This document shows positions 1 through 6,885 of a stretch of DNA of 15,941 nucleotides, in pieces. The notes under the pieces were generated by a model that made no database searches, was not told the origin of the DNA, and was given only the letters and a program-made list of their open reading frames with translations. The translations under genes were made by a program, and so were the position numbers. Every line of letters starts with the position of its first letter. The first letter of the stretch is position 1. Source of the stretch: DATCJA01 sp050742335 (GTDB lineage: Bacteria > Acidobacteriota > Vicinamibacteria > Vicinamibacterales > UBA2999); the NCBI GenBank assembly GCA_050742335.1, contig JBOGIR010000530.1, forward strand, positions 1 to 15,941. The letters are read 5' to 3'.

Positions 1-254
1 GTTGATGATGATGAATCCCGATTCCCGCCTTCGCTGAAGCTACGGCGGGCCGCCGAAGCCTTGGCGGAGGCTGGCCGGTGGCCGGACCGCGCTGCGAGGG
101 CTCGAGCGGCCGCAGCACGCCAGCTCCGTGAGACGCACCCCACCGCGCACAGTCCGCGCGGTGGGGACCCCGCGCTGGCGGATTCCCTCAGCCTTCTCGC
201 GCGGTCAGGCGATCCGTGTCGGCCTGACCTCCATAGGGCTTCATCATCATCAAC
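1..254. other. Folded non-coding block closed by a terminal inverted repeat
   Basis: Bases 1-15 are the exact reverse complement of 240-254. Pairing continues at 17-19 with 236-238 and 21-22 with 233-234, giving 20 of 22 positions. Inside are a double palindrome at 25-72, a 6-bp stem (91-96 with 111-116), a 7-bp stem (118-124 with 174-180) enclosing a perfect 11-bp stem (138-148 with 156-166, 7-nt loop), and a perfect 8-bp stem (203-210 with 222-229, 11-nt loop). The block ends 31 nt before the glycosyltransferase ATG at 286. No convincing coding signal was seen. It could be a structured leader RNA, a small non-autonomous mobile element (MITE) with terminal repeats, or a repeat cluster. The left edge touches the window start, so the repeat may extend further and a target duplication cannot be checked. 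The closing arms contain short GAT runs, which raises the odds of chance pairing. Confidence 0.5.
25..72. repeat. Imperfect palindrome, dispersed-repeat type
   Basis: Arms 26-48 and 50-72 match as inverted copies at 17 of 23 positions around a single central base. The arms also read as two adjacent small hairpins, each bounded by CCGCC and GGCGG (25-29 with 44-48, and 50-54 with 63-67). GC-rich palindromes of the 'CGCCTTCGCTGAAGC...GGCGG' kind are, as far as I recall, common intergenic repeats in Acidobacteriota and related genomes. Only one copy is visible here, so dispersal is inferred. Confidence 0.45.
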
Positions 255-285
255 ACAACTGATCTCCGGTGTAGGATCGGGCCTC

Positions 286-1263
286 ATGACGACTTCGACT
301 ACACGTGCGCCGGCCTGCTCTGTTGTGGTCTGCACGTGCAACCGGCCTGACGCGCTGGACCGTTGCCTGTCGGCGCTGGCGCAGCTCGCGTATCCGCATT
401 TCGAAGTGCTGGTCGTCGACAACGCGCCGAGCGACGGTCGCGCATCGGCCGTTGCACGCCGGTGGGGAGTACGTTACCTGGAGGAACCCACACGCGGCCT
501 CAGTCGAGCCCGGAACACCGGGGCGTGCGACTGCTCCTCCGACGTGATTGCGTTCACCGATGACGACGCGGTGCCGGAGCGCACGTGGTTGTTGCACCTG
601 GCAGCGCCATTTCGCGATCCGGGCGTCGCCGTCGTCACGGGACGGACGTTGCCACTCGTCGATGAGGTTGCAGCCCCGATCGCACTGGACGTGACGGATT
701 TGGGGCCGAGGACCGTTCGCCTGGACCGCAGACACCCGCTCTGGTTTGAGATGGCGTCGTTCGGCGGTGTCGGGAACGGCAACAACATGGCGTTCCGGCG
801 GGCGGTATTCGAGCGGTGGAGTGGGTTTGACGAGAGGCTGGGGCGAGGGGCGCCCGTGTCGAGCGGCGAAGAACATCGCGCCTTTGCGCAACTCATCGAA
901 AGCGGCCACATGGTGGTGTACACACCCGATGCCGTCGTGCGACACCCGGTTCCGACGACGTTGGAGGAACGACGTGAGCAATACCTGAGGTCGCGGTCCG
1001 ACCTCGCGGCGTATGCGGTGTTTCTGTTACTGGTGACACGCCATCGGTGGAGAGTCGCCAAGTACGTCGTTGAGGCGGCGCTGGGCGCCAGGCGTACGTG
1101 GCGCTTTCACACAGAAGCGGTTCCCCGGAGCATCGTGTCGCGCGCACGCCTCCTGCACGCCCATGTCGCAGGAGTGCGGACGTGCCTGCAGGCGTTGACG
1201 CGATCCGCCCTGCGGCCGGAACCAGTCACGGGCCCTGCCCTTGATATTCCGCAGAGCCCATGA
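286..1263 (+). CDS. Family 2 glycosyltransferase
   Basis: Inverting GT-A fold transferase of 325 aa that would move a sugar from a nucleotide donor onto a lipid-linked glycan at the inner face of the membrane. The N-terminus (residues 11-46, with CTCNRPDALDRCL and VLVVDNAPSDG) is the GT2 nucleotide-binding start. Residues 92-94 in FTDDDAVPERTW are the DxD-type metal site. NGNNMAFRR (164-172) and SGEEHRAF (193-200) correspond to the acceptor and catalytic-base regions. The frame is open back to 61, but residues before ATG 286 are low-complexity and overlap the folded block, so ATG 286 is chosen, with AGGA at 273-276 as a possible ribosome site. It is the only plus-strand gene and converges on the amidinotransferase gene. 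Donor and acceptor cannot be predicted. Confidence 0.9.
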   Translation: MTTSTTRAPACSVVVCTCNRPDALDRCLSALAQLAYPHFEVLVVDNAPSDGRASAVARRWGVRYLEEPTRGLSRARNTGACDCSSDVIAFTDDDAVPERTWLLHLAAPFRDPGVAVVTGRTLPLVDEVAAPIALDVTDLGPRTVRLDRRHPLWFEMASFGGVGNGNNMAFRRAVFERWSGFDERLGRGAPVSSGEEHRAFAQLIESGHMVVYTPDAVVRHPVPTTLEERREQYLRSRSDLAAYAVFLLLVTRHRWRVAKYVVEAALGARRTWRFHTEAVPRSIVSRARLLHAHVAGVRTCLQALTRSALRPEPVTGPALDIPQSP

Positions 1264-1284
1264 CTGGTTGGCAACGTCTTCTTG

Positions 1285-1302
1285 GCGCGCTTCGCGCGCT
1301 TT
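1285..1302 (+). terminator. Possible weak terminator after the GT2 gene
   Basis: A perfect 6-bp GCGCGC stem with a TTC loop (1285-1299) is followed by only three T residues, 21 nt after the stop codon. An alternative pairing joins 1281-1287 with 1308-1314 (CTTGGCG with CGCCAAG). The short T tract makes intrinsic termination doubtful. Confidence 0.3.
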
Positions 1303-1338
1303 GGACCGCCAAGCGGCGCAGAACAACGGCTTAGCGGT

Positions 1339-1372
1339 TACAGAATTCTCGTTGGCCGCATAGCGGCCCAAC
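1339..1372 (-). repeat. Hairpin repeat element, copy 1 (3' end of the minus-strand gene run)
   Basis: 34-nt element that starts 14 nt past the amidinotransferase stop. It contains an AGAATTCT palindrome and a hairpin: 6-bp core 1354-1359 with 1363-1368, ATA loop, extended by GTT/AAC after one bulged C. The second copy is at 15743-15779 in the same orientation. Between the copies one stem pair is G-C here and A-T there, a compensatory change, while the loop and the CAGAATTCTCGT flank are identical. Function is unknown. Confidence 0.55.
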
Positions 1373-1386
1373 AGGAAGGCGGACGT

Positions 1387-2403
1387 CTACAAGTCTCGCT
1401 CGAGGTCGAGCGTAACGCAGTGCATGGCCCCGCCCAACGTGCGGGCGTGACGCATCGGCACCGGCACCACGGCGATCCGTTCCTGCTCCAGGAGCCGAAT
1501 CAACGGCACCTGAGACTGCTCCACGATGGCGGTCTGTTCGTCCAGCATCAGCAGGTTCATGCCGATCCATGGACTTGCATGCTCGTACGGCCCGAAGAAC
1601 CCGATATCGACGGGCGGCGGACACCAGAGAATTCGCCAGTTGTCGAGGGCCGGCGGCAGGTTCGTGCCGGTCAGGCGTTCGGGATTCAGGAGGGCCAGCC
1701 CCGGCCGCAACAAACTGATCGTGCTGTCCAGGTGCATGTAGCTGTAGATGTCCTTCAACACGTGCACCCGATACCCGGGGCCGAGCGCGCGCTGCAACCA
1801 CTGCGCGCCGAGCGCGTTGCCGCTGTTGCTTTCCAGGAAGAAGAGGTCCTCGTTGGCCCGCAGGACGTTGGCGGCGTCGAAGACCGGCTCCAGGTTGCGA
1901 AGACTCTTGTGGTCCCGATCGGCATGCTCGTCGTACCCCTCGTCCGGCAATCGAGGTTTCGGCGCCGCAATCCAGCGCGCGCCATCGAGCATCGCTTCCT
2001 GCAGGAGGCGGCGATAGGGGAACGCGTCGGTGTACCGCGCGCGCAGCGCCATGGGCGCTTCGATGATCGTGTCGCCGACTACGAGGAGACCGTCCCGCGG
2101 GCAGAATGCGTAATAGCCGTCGGAGCACCAGCCATGCGCGCCATGCCGTGCCTCCGTGCGCGGCGCCTCGGGGCGATAGACGGTGACGCCTGCCGTCGCG
2201 AATACCTTGCAGAGATGCTCCAGATCGTCGTTCGCCTCGTCGATCACCTGCTGTGGGTATGGCCCGCTGTGGATCGTGCGCGAGCCCCCGGCGTAGGTGA
2301 TCGCCCGCAGGCTGATGTCTCGCGTCGGCACGCGGGCGTTGTCGGCCCGTCCGACGACGACGGACCGGAGGTGGCCCCACTCGTTGAAGCTGCGGACGAC
2401 CAT
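1387..2403 (-). CDS. AGAT/StrB1-type amidinotransferase
   Basis: 338 aa, full length for the family of glycine amidinotransferase and scyllo-inosamine-4-phosphate amidinotransferase (StrB1). These enzymes transfer the amidino group of arginine to an amine through a cysteine intermediate. The triad is visible: Asp176 in EPVFDAANVLR, His224 in YMHLDST and Cys329 in GGAMHCVTLD. Other family marks are FNEWGHLRSVVVG (6-18), CPRDGLLVVGDTIIEAPMA (101-119) and PWIGMNLL (278-285). From memory the sequence looks closer to StrB1 than to the animal enzyme. The ATG at 2403 gives the expected family N-terminus, although no clear ribosome site precedes it. It lies 36 nt after the HAD gene and is last in unit B. 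The acceptor is unknown; an amino sugar, amino-cyclitol or amino acid attached to the glycan would fit, giving a guanidino group. Confidence 0.88.
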   Translation of the reverse strand: MVVRSFNEWGHLRSVVVGRADNARVPTRDISLRAITYAGGSRTIHSGPYPQQVIDEANDDLEHLCKVFATAGVTVYRPEAPRTEARHGAHGWCSDGYYAFCPRDGLLVVGDTIIEAPMALRARYTDAFPYRRLLQEAMLDGARWIAAPKPRLPDEGYDEHADRDHKSLRNLEPVFDAANVLRANEDLFFLESNSGNALGAQWLQRALGPGYRVHVLKDIYSYMHLDSTISLLRPGLALLNPERLTGTNLPPALDNWRILWCPPPVDIGFFGPYEHASPWIGMNLLMLDEQTAIVEQSQVPLIRLLEQERIAVVPVPMRHARTLGGAMHCVTLDLERDL

Positions 2404-2439
2404 GACCGGTCTGTGGGCTGAAGACGTGCGGACTCGACG

Positions 2440-3168
2440 CTACGCGCTGGTGCGTTCTTTGAGGCCAAGTGACCGCATCACGCGTTCGATGCGGCTCGGC
2501 TGCGGGGCCGCAAGACTCGAATCGATTTCAACCAGGAGATCGAGACACTTGGCCGTCGAGTCCACGAGATGGATGCCCATCCGGGTGAATACGTCGGGCG
2601 GCACCCTTTCCTGATCGCGGAAGATCGCGATCGTGCGCGCCTTCGAATCCGACGCCACATCCACGCAGTTTTCCGGCGTGTCGTCGACGACGATATCGAG
2701 CGCGAGCGCGGTGGCAATGAGCCCGCGCGAGCCGGTGACGACATAGACGCTAGGCAGCCGGAAGCCCTTCTTTTCGAGCCACCGCTGCGACTGGATCTGG
2801 GCCGTCGGGCCCGCGGTGGCCGGGCGGCGCGTCAGAAAGATGATCTCCCACCGGCGGTTGTTCGCCAGCTGCGCGAGACGCTGGACCGATCCCGGCTCGA
2901 TTTCATCGAGCGACTCCCAGAAGCCGTCGATTCCGCGGATGTGGCGCCACAGTTGCCGCCGTTGGCGCGTTGTCAGCTGCAGCTCGTGCCGGAGCGGCGC
3001 ATTGTCGGTCACGTCCTCGGGCATCAGGTCGGACATCGACGCCGATGGCGCCTGTTGGGACGCTCGAGGCGGCAGCGTCGAGCCGAAGAGCGTGACAGCC
3101 TCGCGGACAATGGCCTCCTCCATGTCCGCAAGCACGCCGTCGAGATCGAATCCTATGCGCAGCGCCAT
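2440..3168 (-). CDS. HAD-superfamily phosphatase, 5'-nucleotidase (NT5C)-like
   Basis: 242 aa. HAD motif I is FDLDGVLAD with nucleophile Asp8 and acid/base Asp10. Motif II is the Thr113 region FLTRRP. Motif IV is the Asp162-Asp163 pair in IVVDDTPEN, which would bind magnesium. This resembles the 5'(3')-deoxyribonucleotidase/NT5C-like branch of small cytosolic phosphatases. The usual motif III lysine before motif IV appears to be arginine (Arg148 in TGSRGL). The C-terminal ~50 residues continue past the core without a recognised domain. ATG 3168 lies 5 nt after the zinc-ribbon stop, with GAGG just upstream. In this locus it may dephosphorylate a sugar-phosphate or nucleotide intermediate; the StrB1 pathway also pairs amidino transfer with phosphate removal, but that parallel is inference. 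Confidence 0.75.
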   Translation of the reverse strand: MALRIGFDLDGVLADMEEAIVREAVTLFGSTLPPRASQQAPSASMSDLMPEDVTDNAPLRHELQLTTRQRRQLWRHIRGIDGFWESLDEIEPGSVQRLAQLANNRRWEIIFLTRRPATAGPTAQIQSQRWLEKKGFRLPSVYVVTGSRGLIATALALDIVVDDTPENCVDVASDSKARTIAIFRDQERVPPDVFTRMGIHLVDSTAKCLDLLVEIDSSLAAPQPSRIERVMRSLGLKERTSA

Positions 3169-3173
3169 CGACC

Positions 3174-3473
3174 TCAGGCGTCGTCCTTGGTGAGGGTGTC
3201 GAACCGGTCGAGATCCTTCACGTCGAATTCGAGCCGCTGGTCGGAGCGGGCTAGCGCGGTGTCCTTCAGATTAGGCGGGTCGGGAGCGGCGGCGCGCGCC
3301 TGCGACCGGCTGAGATCATCGTCCACGATGCCAATCGGCTTCCACCCGCGCCACTGACAGGCCCGGCATCGATACGGACGCTTGCCTGTGATTTCCTTGC
3401 GCCATCGCTCCCACCGGTTGCGCGTCGGTGAGCGACGAAGACTCGTCGAATGGCACTTAGGGCAATGCGGCAC
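3174..3473 (-). CDS. Small zinc-ribbon protein of unknown function
   Basis: 99 aa from the GTG at 3473. Two CxxC knuckles (Cys4/Cys7 in HCPKC and Cys36/Cys39 in YRCRAC) are 28 residues apart, a zinc-ribbon spacing. Between and after them is a basic, tryptophan-rich stretch (RNRWERWRKEITGKRPY and WRGWKP). The C-terminal half (about 50-99) is polar and probably disordered. The longer frame from 3566 is rejected because it would overlap the upstream membrane-protein gene by 110 nt with an Arg/Ser-rich, shadow-like N-terminus. GTG 3473 overlaps that gene by only 17 nt and has a strong AAGGAA ribosome site. Small proteins like this often bind nucleic acid or stabilise partners, but no function can be assigned. 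Confidence 0.75.
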   Translation of the reverse strand: MPHCPKCHSTSLRRSPTRNRWERWRKEITGKRPYRCRACQWRGWKPIGIVDDDLSRSQARAAAPDPPNLKDTALARSDQRLEFDVKDLDRFDTLTKDDA

Positions 3474-4869
3474 CGGCGGATTCCTTCGCGAGCTGGATGT
3501 TACCACGCGACGTGACGGTTGCCCGCGTGTGTGCCGCCGAGACCGGTGTGATGGCGATCGCCGCAAGCGTGCAGAACAGGAAGGCGTTGGCGGGGATTTG
3601 CAGACTGAATTCGACGAGCTCCTGGCACGCCACGGCCATCAGGCCCACGGCCGCTCCTGCGCGAATCCAGTAGCCATGCGCTTCGATTCGCGCAGCGCGG
3701 AGCGTCTGCCGGATGGCCCGTACCAGCAGCCCCGCGGTCACGGCGGCGGCGATCGCGACCATGGCGCCTCCCTCGGCCAGCAGTTGCAGGTAATCGTTAT
3801 GTGCCTGGGCCATGTGAAACTCGGGATTCCGCGTTTGATAGAAGAGCATCGCCGGCGAGTAGGTGTTGAGCCCCGTGCCGAAGAGGGGAAAGTCGCGGAC
3901 CACGTCCCATCCGTCCCGCCACGCATCGATCCGGCTGAGGAGGCTGCGCTCGTCGAGAAACCACCGTACCAGGGTGTCGAGCCCCCGCCACGACACGCCG
4001 GCGAGCAGGGCAACGGCGAGCATGGCCAGCACGAGCGTGCGCTGGGTGCTCCCCATCGTGCGGCGCTCGATGGCGAGCCACGCAAAGACCACTGTAGCGG
4101 CGCCGAAGCTCACAATGGCCGAGCGCGACACGACCCAGAAGAGGGATATCGTGCCCAGCACGATGACCGTACCCATCAGCAGCACGGCGCCCATGTCGTC
4201 GGAGACGATCGATGTCCGTGCTGGGGCCTTGCCGGCCGGGACCGCTCGTTCGATGCGGCCCAACAGCCACCCGACCATCACACACAGTGACATCACGATC
4301 CAGCCGCCAAAGTGGTTACGGTTGATGAAGGGCCCCGCCTGGTCGGCTCCGCCCCCATCCAGCGACTGCCAGAACCCGTAGATCAGACCGTTGTTGTGCT
4401 CACGCGTGTAGATGACGAACAACGCCAGGGGCATGGCGACGCATGCGAGCCCGCACGGAAAGTGACGAAGGCCCCGCGCGGTGAGGAGGGCCGGGAGGCC
4501 AATCACGTACAGTCCAAGCGCGCCGATCGCGGCGACCGCAACGCGCGTCCGCGCGGGATCGATCGACAACGGAAGCCAGCTGGCATCGCCGGCGAACGTC
4601 AGGCTGTAGCTGCCTGCGATCGCAGGTGCCGACGGGCTGACGGTTCCAACCAGGGCCGGCGGCAGCGGAATCAGCTGGAGCGCCGCGACAGCCCAGAGCA
4701 CCAACAGGCTCACAGCGACGTGATGCAGAGCAGGGGAGGTGCCACCGCGCCTCAGACCCATCACGCCAATGACCACCGCTGCAGCGAGCAGAGGGAGGTA
4801 CGCCCACGGGTACACTGCTCCGAACGCCAGCGTTCCCGCCGCGATCAGCGTCAGCACGAACGTGGACAT
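3457..4869 (-). CDS. O-antigen ligase/polymerase-like membrane protein (Wzy/WaaL superfamily)
   Basis: 470 aa, polytopic, with roughly 10-12 hydrophobic segments (for example 3-38, 50-70, 112-130, 139-154, 188-204, 227-268, 278-291, 366-385, 403-417, 426-443). Family marks are FINRNHFGGW (181-190), VSRSAIVSF (247-255), RDFPLFGTGLNTY (325-337) and the loop AHNDYLQLLAEGG (356-368). These proteins act at the outer face of the inner membrane, polymerising undecaprenyl-linked repeat units or transferring the glycan to an acceptor. Polymerase and ligase cannot be told apart from sequence alone. Start and upstream stop share one base (TAATG at 4871-4867), implying translational coupling to the GT4 gene before it. 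The zinc-ribbon gene starts inside its last 17 nt. Confidence 0.85.
   Translation of the reverse strand: MSTFVLTLIAAGTLAFGAVYPWAYLPLLAAAVVIGVMGLRRGGTSPALHHVAVSLLVLWAVAALQLIPLPPALVGTVSPSAPAIAGSYSLTFAGDASWLPLSIDPARTRVAVAAIGALGLYVIGLPALLTARGLRHFPCGLACVAMPLALFVIYTREHNNGLIYGFWQSLDGGGADQAGPFINRNHFGGWIVMSLCVMVGWLLGRIERAVPAGKAPARTSIVSDDMGAVLLMGTVIVLGTISLFWVVSRSAIVSFGAATVVFAWLAIERRTMGSTQRTLVLAMLAVALLAGVSWRGLDTLVRWFLDERSLLSRIDAWRDGWDVVRDFPLFGTGLNTYSPAMLFYQTRNPEFHMAQAHNDYLQLLAEGGAMVAIAAAVTAGLLVRAIRQTLRAARIEAHGYWIRAGAAVGLMAVACQELVEFSLQIPANAFLFCTLAAIAITPVSAAHTRATVTSRGNIQLAKESAGAALP
3481..3486 (-). promoter_or_regulatory. Ribosome binding site deciding the zinc-ribbon start
   Basis: AAGGAA on the minus strand, 7 nt before the GTG at 3473. 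It lies inside the end of the upstream membrane-protein gene and is the clearest Shine-Dalgarno match I saw in the window. Confidence 0.7.
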
Positions 4870-6113
4870 TACGCGATCAGCTCCAGCAGGAACTCCTCCT
4901 GTTGCGCGAGGACTTTCTGCTGATCGAAATGCTCTTCCGCGTAGGCGCGGTTCCGCTCCCCGAACGAGGCCAGCGTGCGGGGGTCGGCCGTGGCCAACTG
5001 GCGCGCGGCAGCTGCCAGCGCCGCGGGATCTTCCGGCGCAACCAGCACGCCGCCGCCGGCGTCGCGAACGAGCTGCGCCGCCTGGCTCTCGGGATTGGCC
5101 GCGACGAGCACCGGCCGCCCGGCGGCCAGGTATGTCAGCAGTTTCCCGGGAATCAGCGTGTCCTTGACTGCACGGACCTGATTCACCAGCAGCGCATCGG
5201 CGTCGGAGAACATGTCCGACAACGCCTCGTCAGGTTGAAAGGGGACGAAGTGCACGACGTCCTGGAGGCCGCTGGCGCGCGTGGCGTCGACCAGCCGTGG
5301 CCGCACCTCACCGTCGCCGACCAACACCCAGTGAATGGCCGATTCGCGCGTCAGATCTGCTGCCGCGATCACGTTCAGCAAGTCCTGTTTCAGTCCCATA
5401 CTTCCGGCGTGCATGATGACGAAGGCGTGCTCGGGGATCCCGTATCGGGCGCGAAAACGGCCGCTTCGGGAGACAGGCCGGATCTGTTCGACGTCAATCG
5501 GATTGGCAATCACCCGAATACGATCGGACGGATAGCCGTACTGGCCGAGTGTCTGCTCGAAGCTGCGGCACAGCACCGCCGCCCCTGCCGCCTTCCGGTA
5601 GGAGGCGAACTCGAACGCGTCCAGCAGGTGCGACAACCGGTGACCGACGATGCCGACGTCGAGCGCCGCTCGCGCCGCCAGATCGGTAATCCGCACGAGG
5701 TACGGACGCCGTACGAACGCCGCAACCATTCTGGTGAGCATGGCAAGGGCGGGCTGCGCGCCGACATAGATGAACGCGTCGGGGCGGCCCGACCTCAGCA
5801 TGGCGGCAACGAGTGCGGCAAGTCCCGCCGCGCTGAACGAGCCTTCCATGAGCATCCGCTGCACGGCGCTCGACGGCCGCCGTGGAATGAAGTGCGTCAG
5901 GCGATGCACGGTCAGGTGGCCGTCCCGCTCGACGGCACAGACGCGCCCTCGATCTTCATCACGCCTGCGCCACCGAGGTGCGAATGGAAATCCGGTGAAG
6001 ACGGACACGCGATGGCCGCGCCGCGCGAGGTGCCCGGCAAGCGCCGTCACATGTGGAGCGAATCCGCTCGGCTCGGGTGCGTAGTTGATCGTGATGATGA
6101 AGAAACGCGCCAC
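4869..6113 (-). CDS. Family 4 glycosyltransferase, WcaI-like
   Basis: 414 aa, GT-B fold retaining transferase. The N-terminus (FIITINYAPEPSGFAPHV, residues 5-22) followed by HLARRGHRVSVFTGFPFAPRW is typical of the WcaI/colanic-acid branch. The C-terminal Rossmann half contains MHAGSMGLKQDL, LVGDGEVRPRL and KLLTYLAAGRPVLVA, the UDP/GDP-sugar pocket. The start is set at GTG 6113, 10 nt after the FkbM stop. An ATG at 6200 in the same frame would overlap FkbM by 77 nt, and its residues do not look like a family N-terminus. The enzyme presumably works on the cytoplasmic side, adding one residue to the lipid-linked repeat unit. The donor is unknown; GDP-L-galactose from the epimerase two genes upstream is one possibility. 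Confidence 0.87.
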   Translation of the reverse strand: MARFFIITINYAPEPSGFAPHVTALAGHLARRGHRVSVFTGFPFAPRWRRRDEDRGRVCAVERDGHLTVHRLTHFIPRRPSSAVQRMLMEGSFSAAGLAALVAAMLRSGRPDAFIYVGAQPALAMLTRMVAAFVRRPYLVRITDLAARAALDVGIVGHRLSHLLDAFEFASYRKAAGAAVLCRSFEQTLGQYGYPSDRIRVIANPIDVEQIRPVSRSGRFRARYGIPEHAFVIMHAGSMGLKQDLLNVIAAADLTRESAIHWVLVGDGEVRPRLVDATRASGLQDVVHFVPFQPDEALSDMFSDADALLVNQVRAVKDTLIPGKLLTYLAAGRPVLVAANPESQAAQLVRDAGGGVLVAPEDPAALAAAARQLATADPRTLASFGERNRAYAEEHFDQQKVLAQQEEFLLELIA

Positions 6114-6123
6114 GGTTCGACGC

Positions 6124-6885
6124 TCAGGCAGGGACGAACGCGTAACTGCGATCGTCGAGCAGGCGCGCAGGGTCTTCGCCGTCCGCGGGGTCGATCGCAA
6201 CCGCCTGACCCGAGTAGCCGACCTCGTTCAAGAACCCCAGAATCCGCTCGCGGCTCACCCCGGTGTGCAGCTCGATCACGATGCGCGGCCGCCATCGTCT
6301 GAGCGTGTCGCGCATGCCGTCCAGCACGTCGAGCTCCATGCCCTGCACATCGATCTTGATCCCGTGAATGACGCCGCTGCCGTCGTGCACGAGCGGCCAG
6401 ATCCAGTCGAACCCGACGAACGGAACCTCGACGAACGCCGTGGCGCCGGGCGCGAGCGTAGCGTCGGCCATGCCTCTCGTGAGCGGCAGCCGGCGGAGCT
6501 CCAGCGTGTGTGCTGCCCCGAGCCCGATTGGCAGTACGGTGAGCTGCGTCAACCCGTTCAGGCTCCGGCCCTGGTCTATGCACCCAGCCGTCGTGGCCAC
6601 CGGCTCGAATGTGAACACGTGGCCGGTTGCGCCCACCAGCCGGGCCAGGGCAAAGGCGGTGTATCCGTAATGCCCGCCCACGTCGATCCAGGTGTCACCG
6701 GGACGAACGTGTGTCGAGAACCATTCGAGCAGCGGACGTTCGGTACGCCCCAGGAGGCCTGCGGGATAATCGTGCCAGGACGTCACCAGCCAGGTACCGC
6801 GAAGCGGACCGGCCTTGATCCGCCGGGGCCGAATCGCCCGTGAGAGCAGCGGTCTGACCAGCCTCTTCATCCGTCGCGGGTTCAT
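6124..6885 (-). CDS. FkbM-family SAM methyltransferase
   Basis: 253 aa. SAM-binding motif I is TWIDVGGHYGYTAFAL (65-80), the acidic residue ending strand 2 is Glu94 in FTFEP, and the FkbM signature is KIDVQGMELDVLDGM (177-191) followed by IVIELH. The family methylates hydroxyl groups, often on sugars of glycolipids or antibiotics. ATG 6885 overlaps the epimerase TGA as ATGA; the frame stays open to 6984, but that extension lies inside the epimerase gene. A second in-frame ATG at 6870 is possible. Placement directly after GDP-mannose 3,5-epimerase suggests O-methylation of a sugar in the same repeat unit, which is inference. Confidence 0.87.
   Translation of the reverse strand: MNPRRMKRLVRPLLSRAIRPRRIKAGPLRGTWLVTSWHDYPAGLLGRTERPLLEWFSTHVRPGDTWIDVGGHYGYTAFALARLVGATGHVFTFEPVATTAGCIDQGRSLNGLTQLTVLPIGLGAAHTLELRRLPLTRGMADATLAPGATAFVEVPFVGFDWIWPLVHDGSGVIHGIKIDVQGMELDVLDGMRDTLRRWRPRIVIELHTGVSRERILGFLNEVGYSGQAVAIDPADGEDPARLLDDRSYAFVPA

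Noticed and set aside
138..166. Perfect 11-bp stem as an intrinsic terminator
   Set aside because: No T tract follows on either strand (GGGGACCCC on one side, GGGGTGCG on the other), so it is better seen as part of the folded block.
61..285. N-terminal extension of the GT2 protein by 75 residues
   Set aside because: The residues are low-complexity, run through the folded block and precede the true GT2 N-terminus; ATG 286 fits the family.
1331..2380. Minus-strand 349-aa frame overlapping the amidinotransferase in another frame
   Set aside because: No recognisable motifs and Arg/Gly-rich composition, while the other frame carries the complete catalytic triad.
1282..2421. Plus-strand open frame of 379 aa over the amidinotransferase gene
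   Set aside because: It is the antisense shadow of a clearly homologous gene; its residues are Arg/Val/Gln-rich without any domain pattern, as expected in GC-rich DNA.
4902..6302. Plus-strand 466-aa open frame
   Set aside because: Antisense to the WcaI-like GT4 and the FkbM genes, with no family resemblance.
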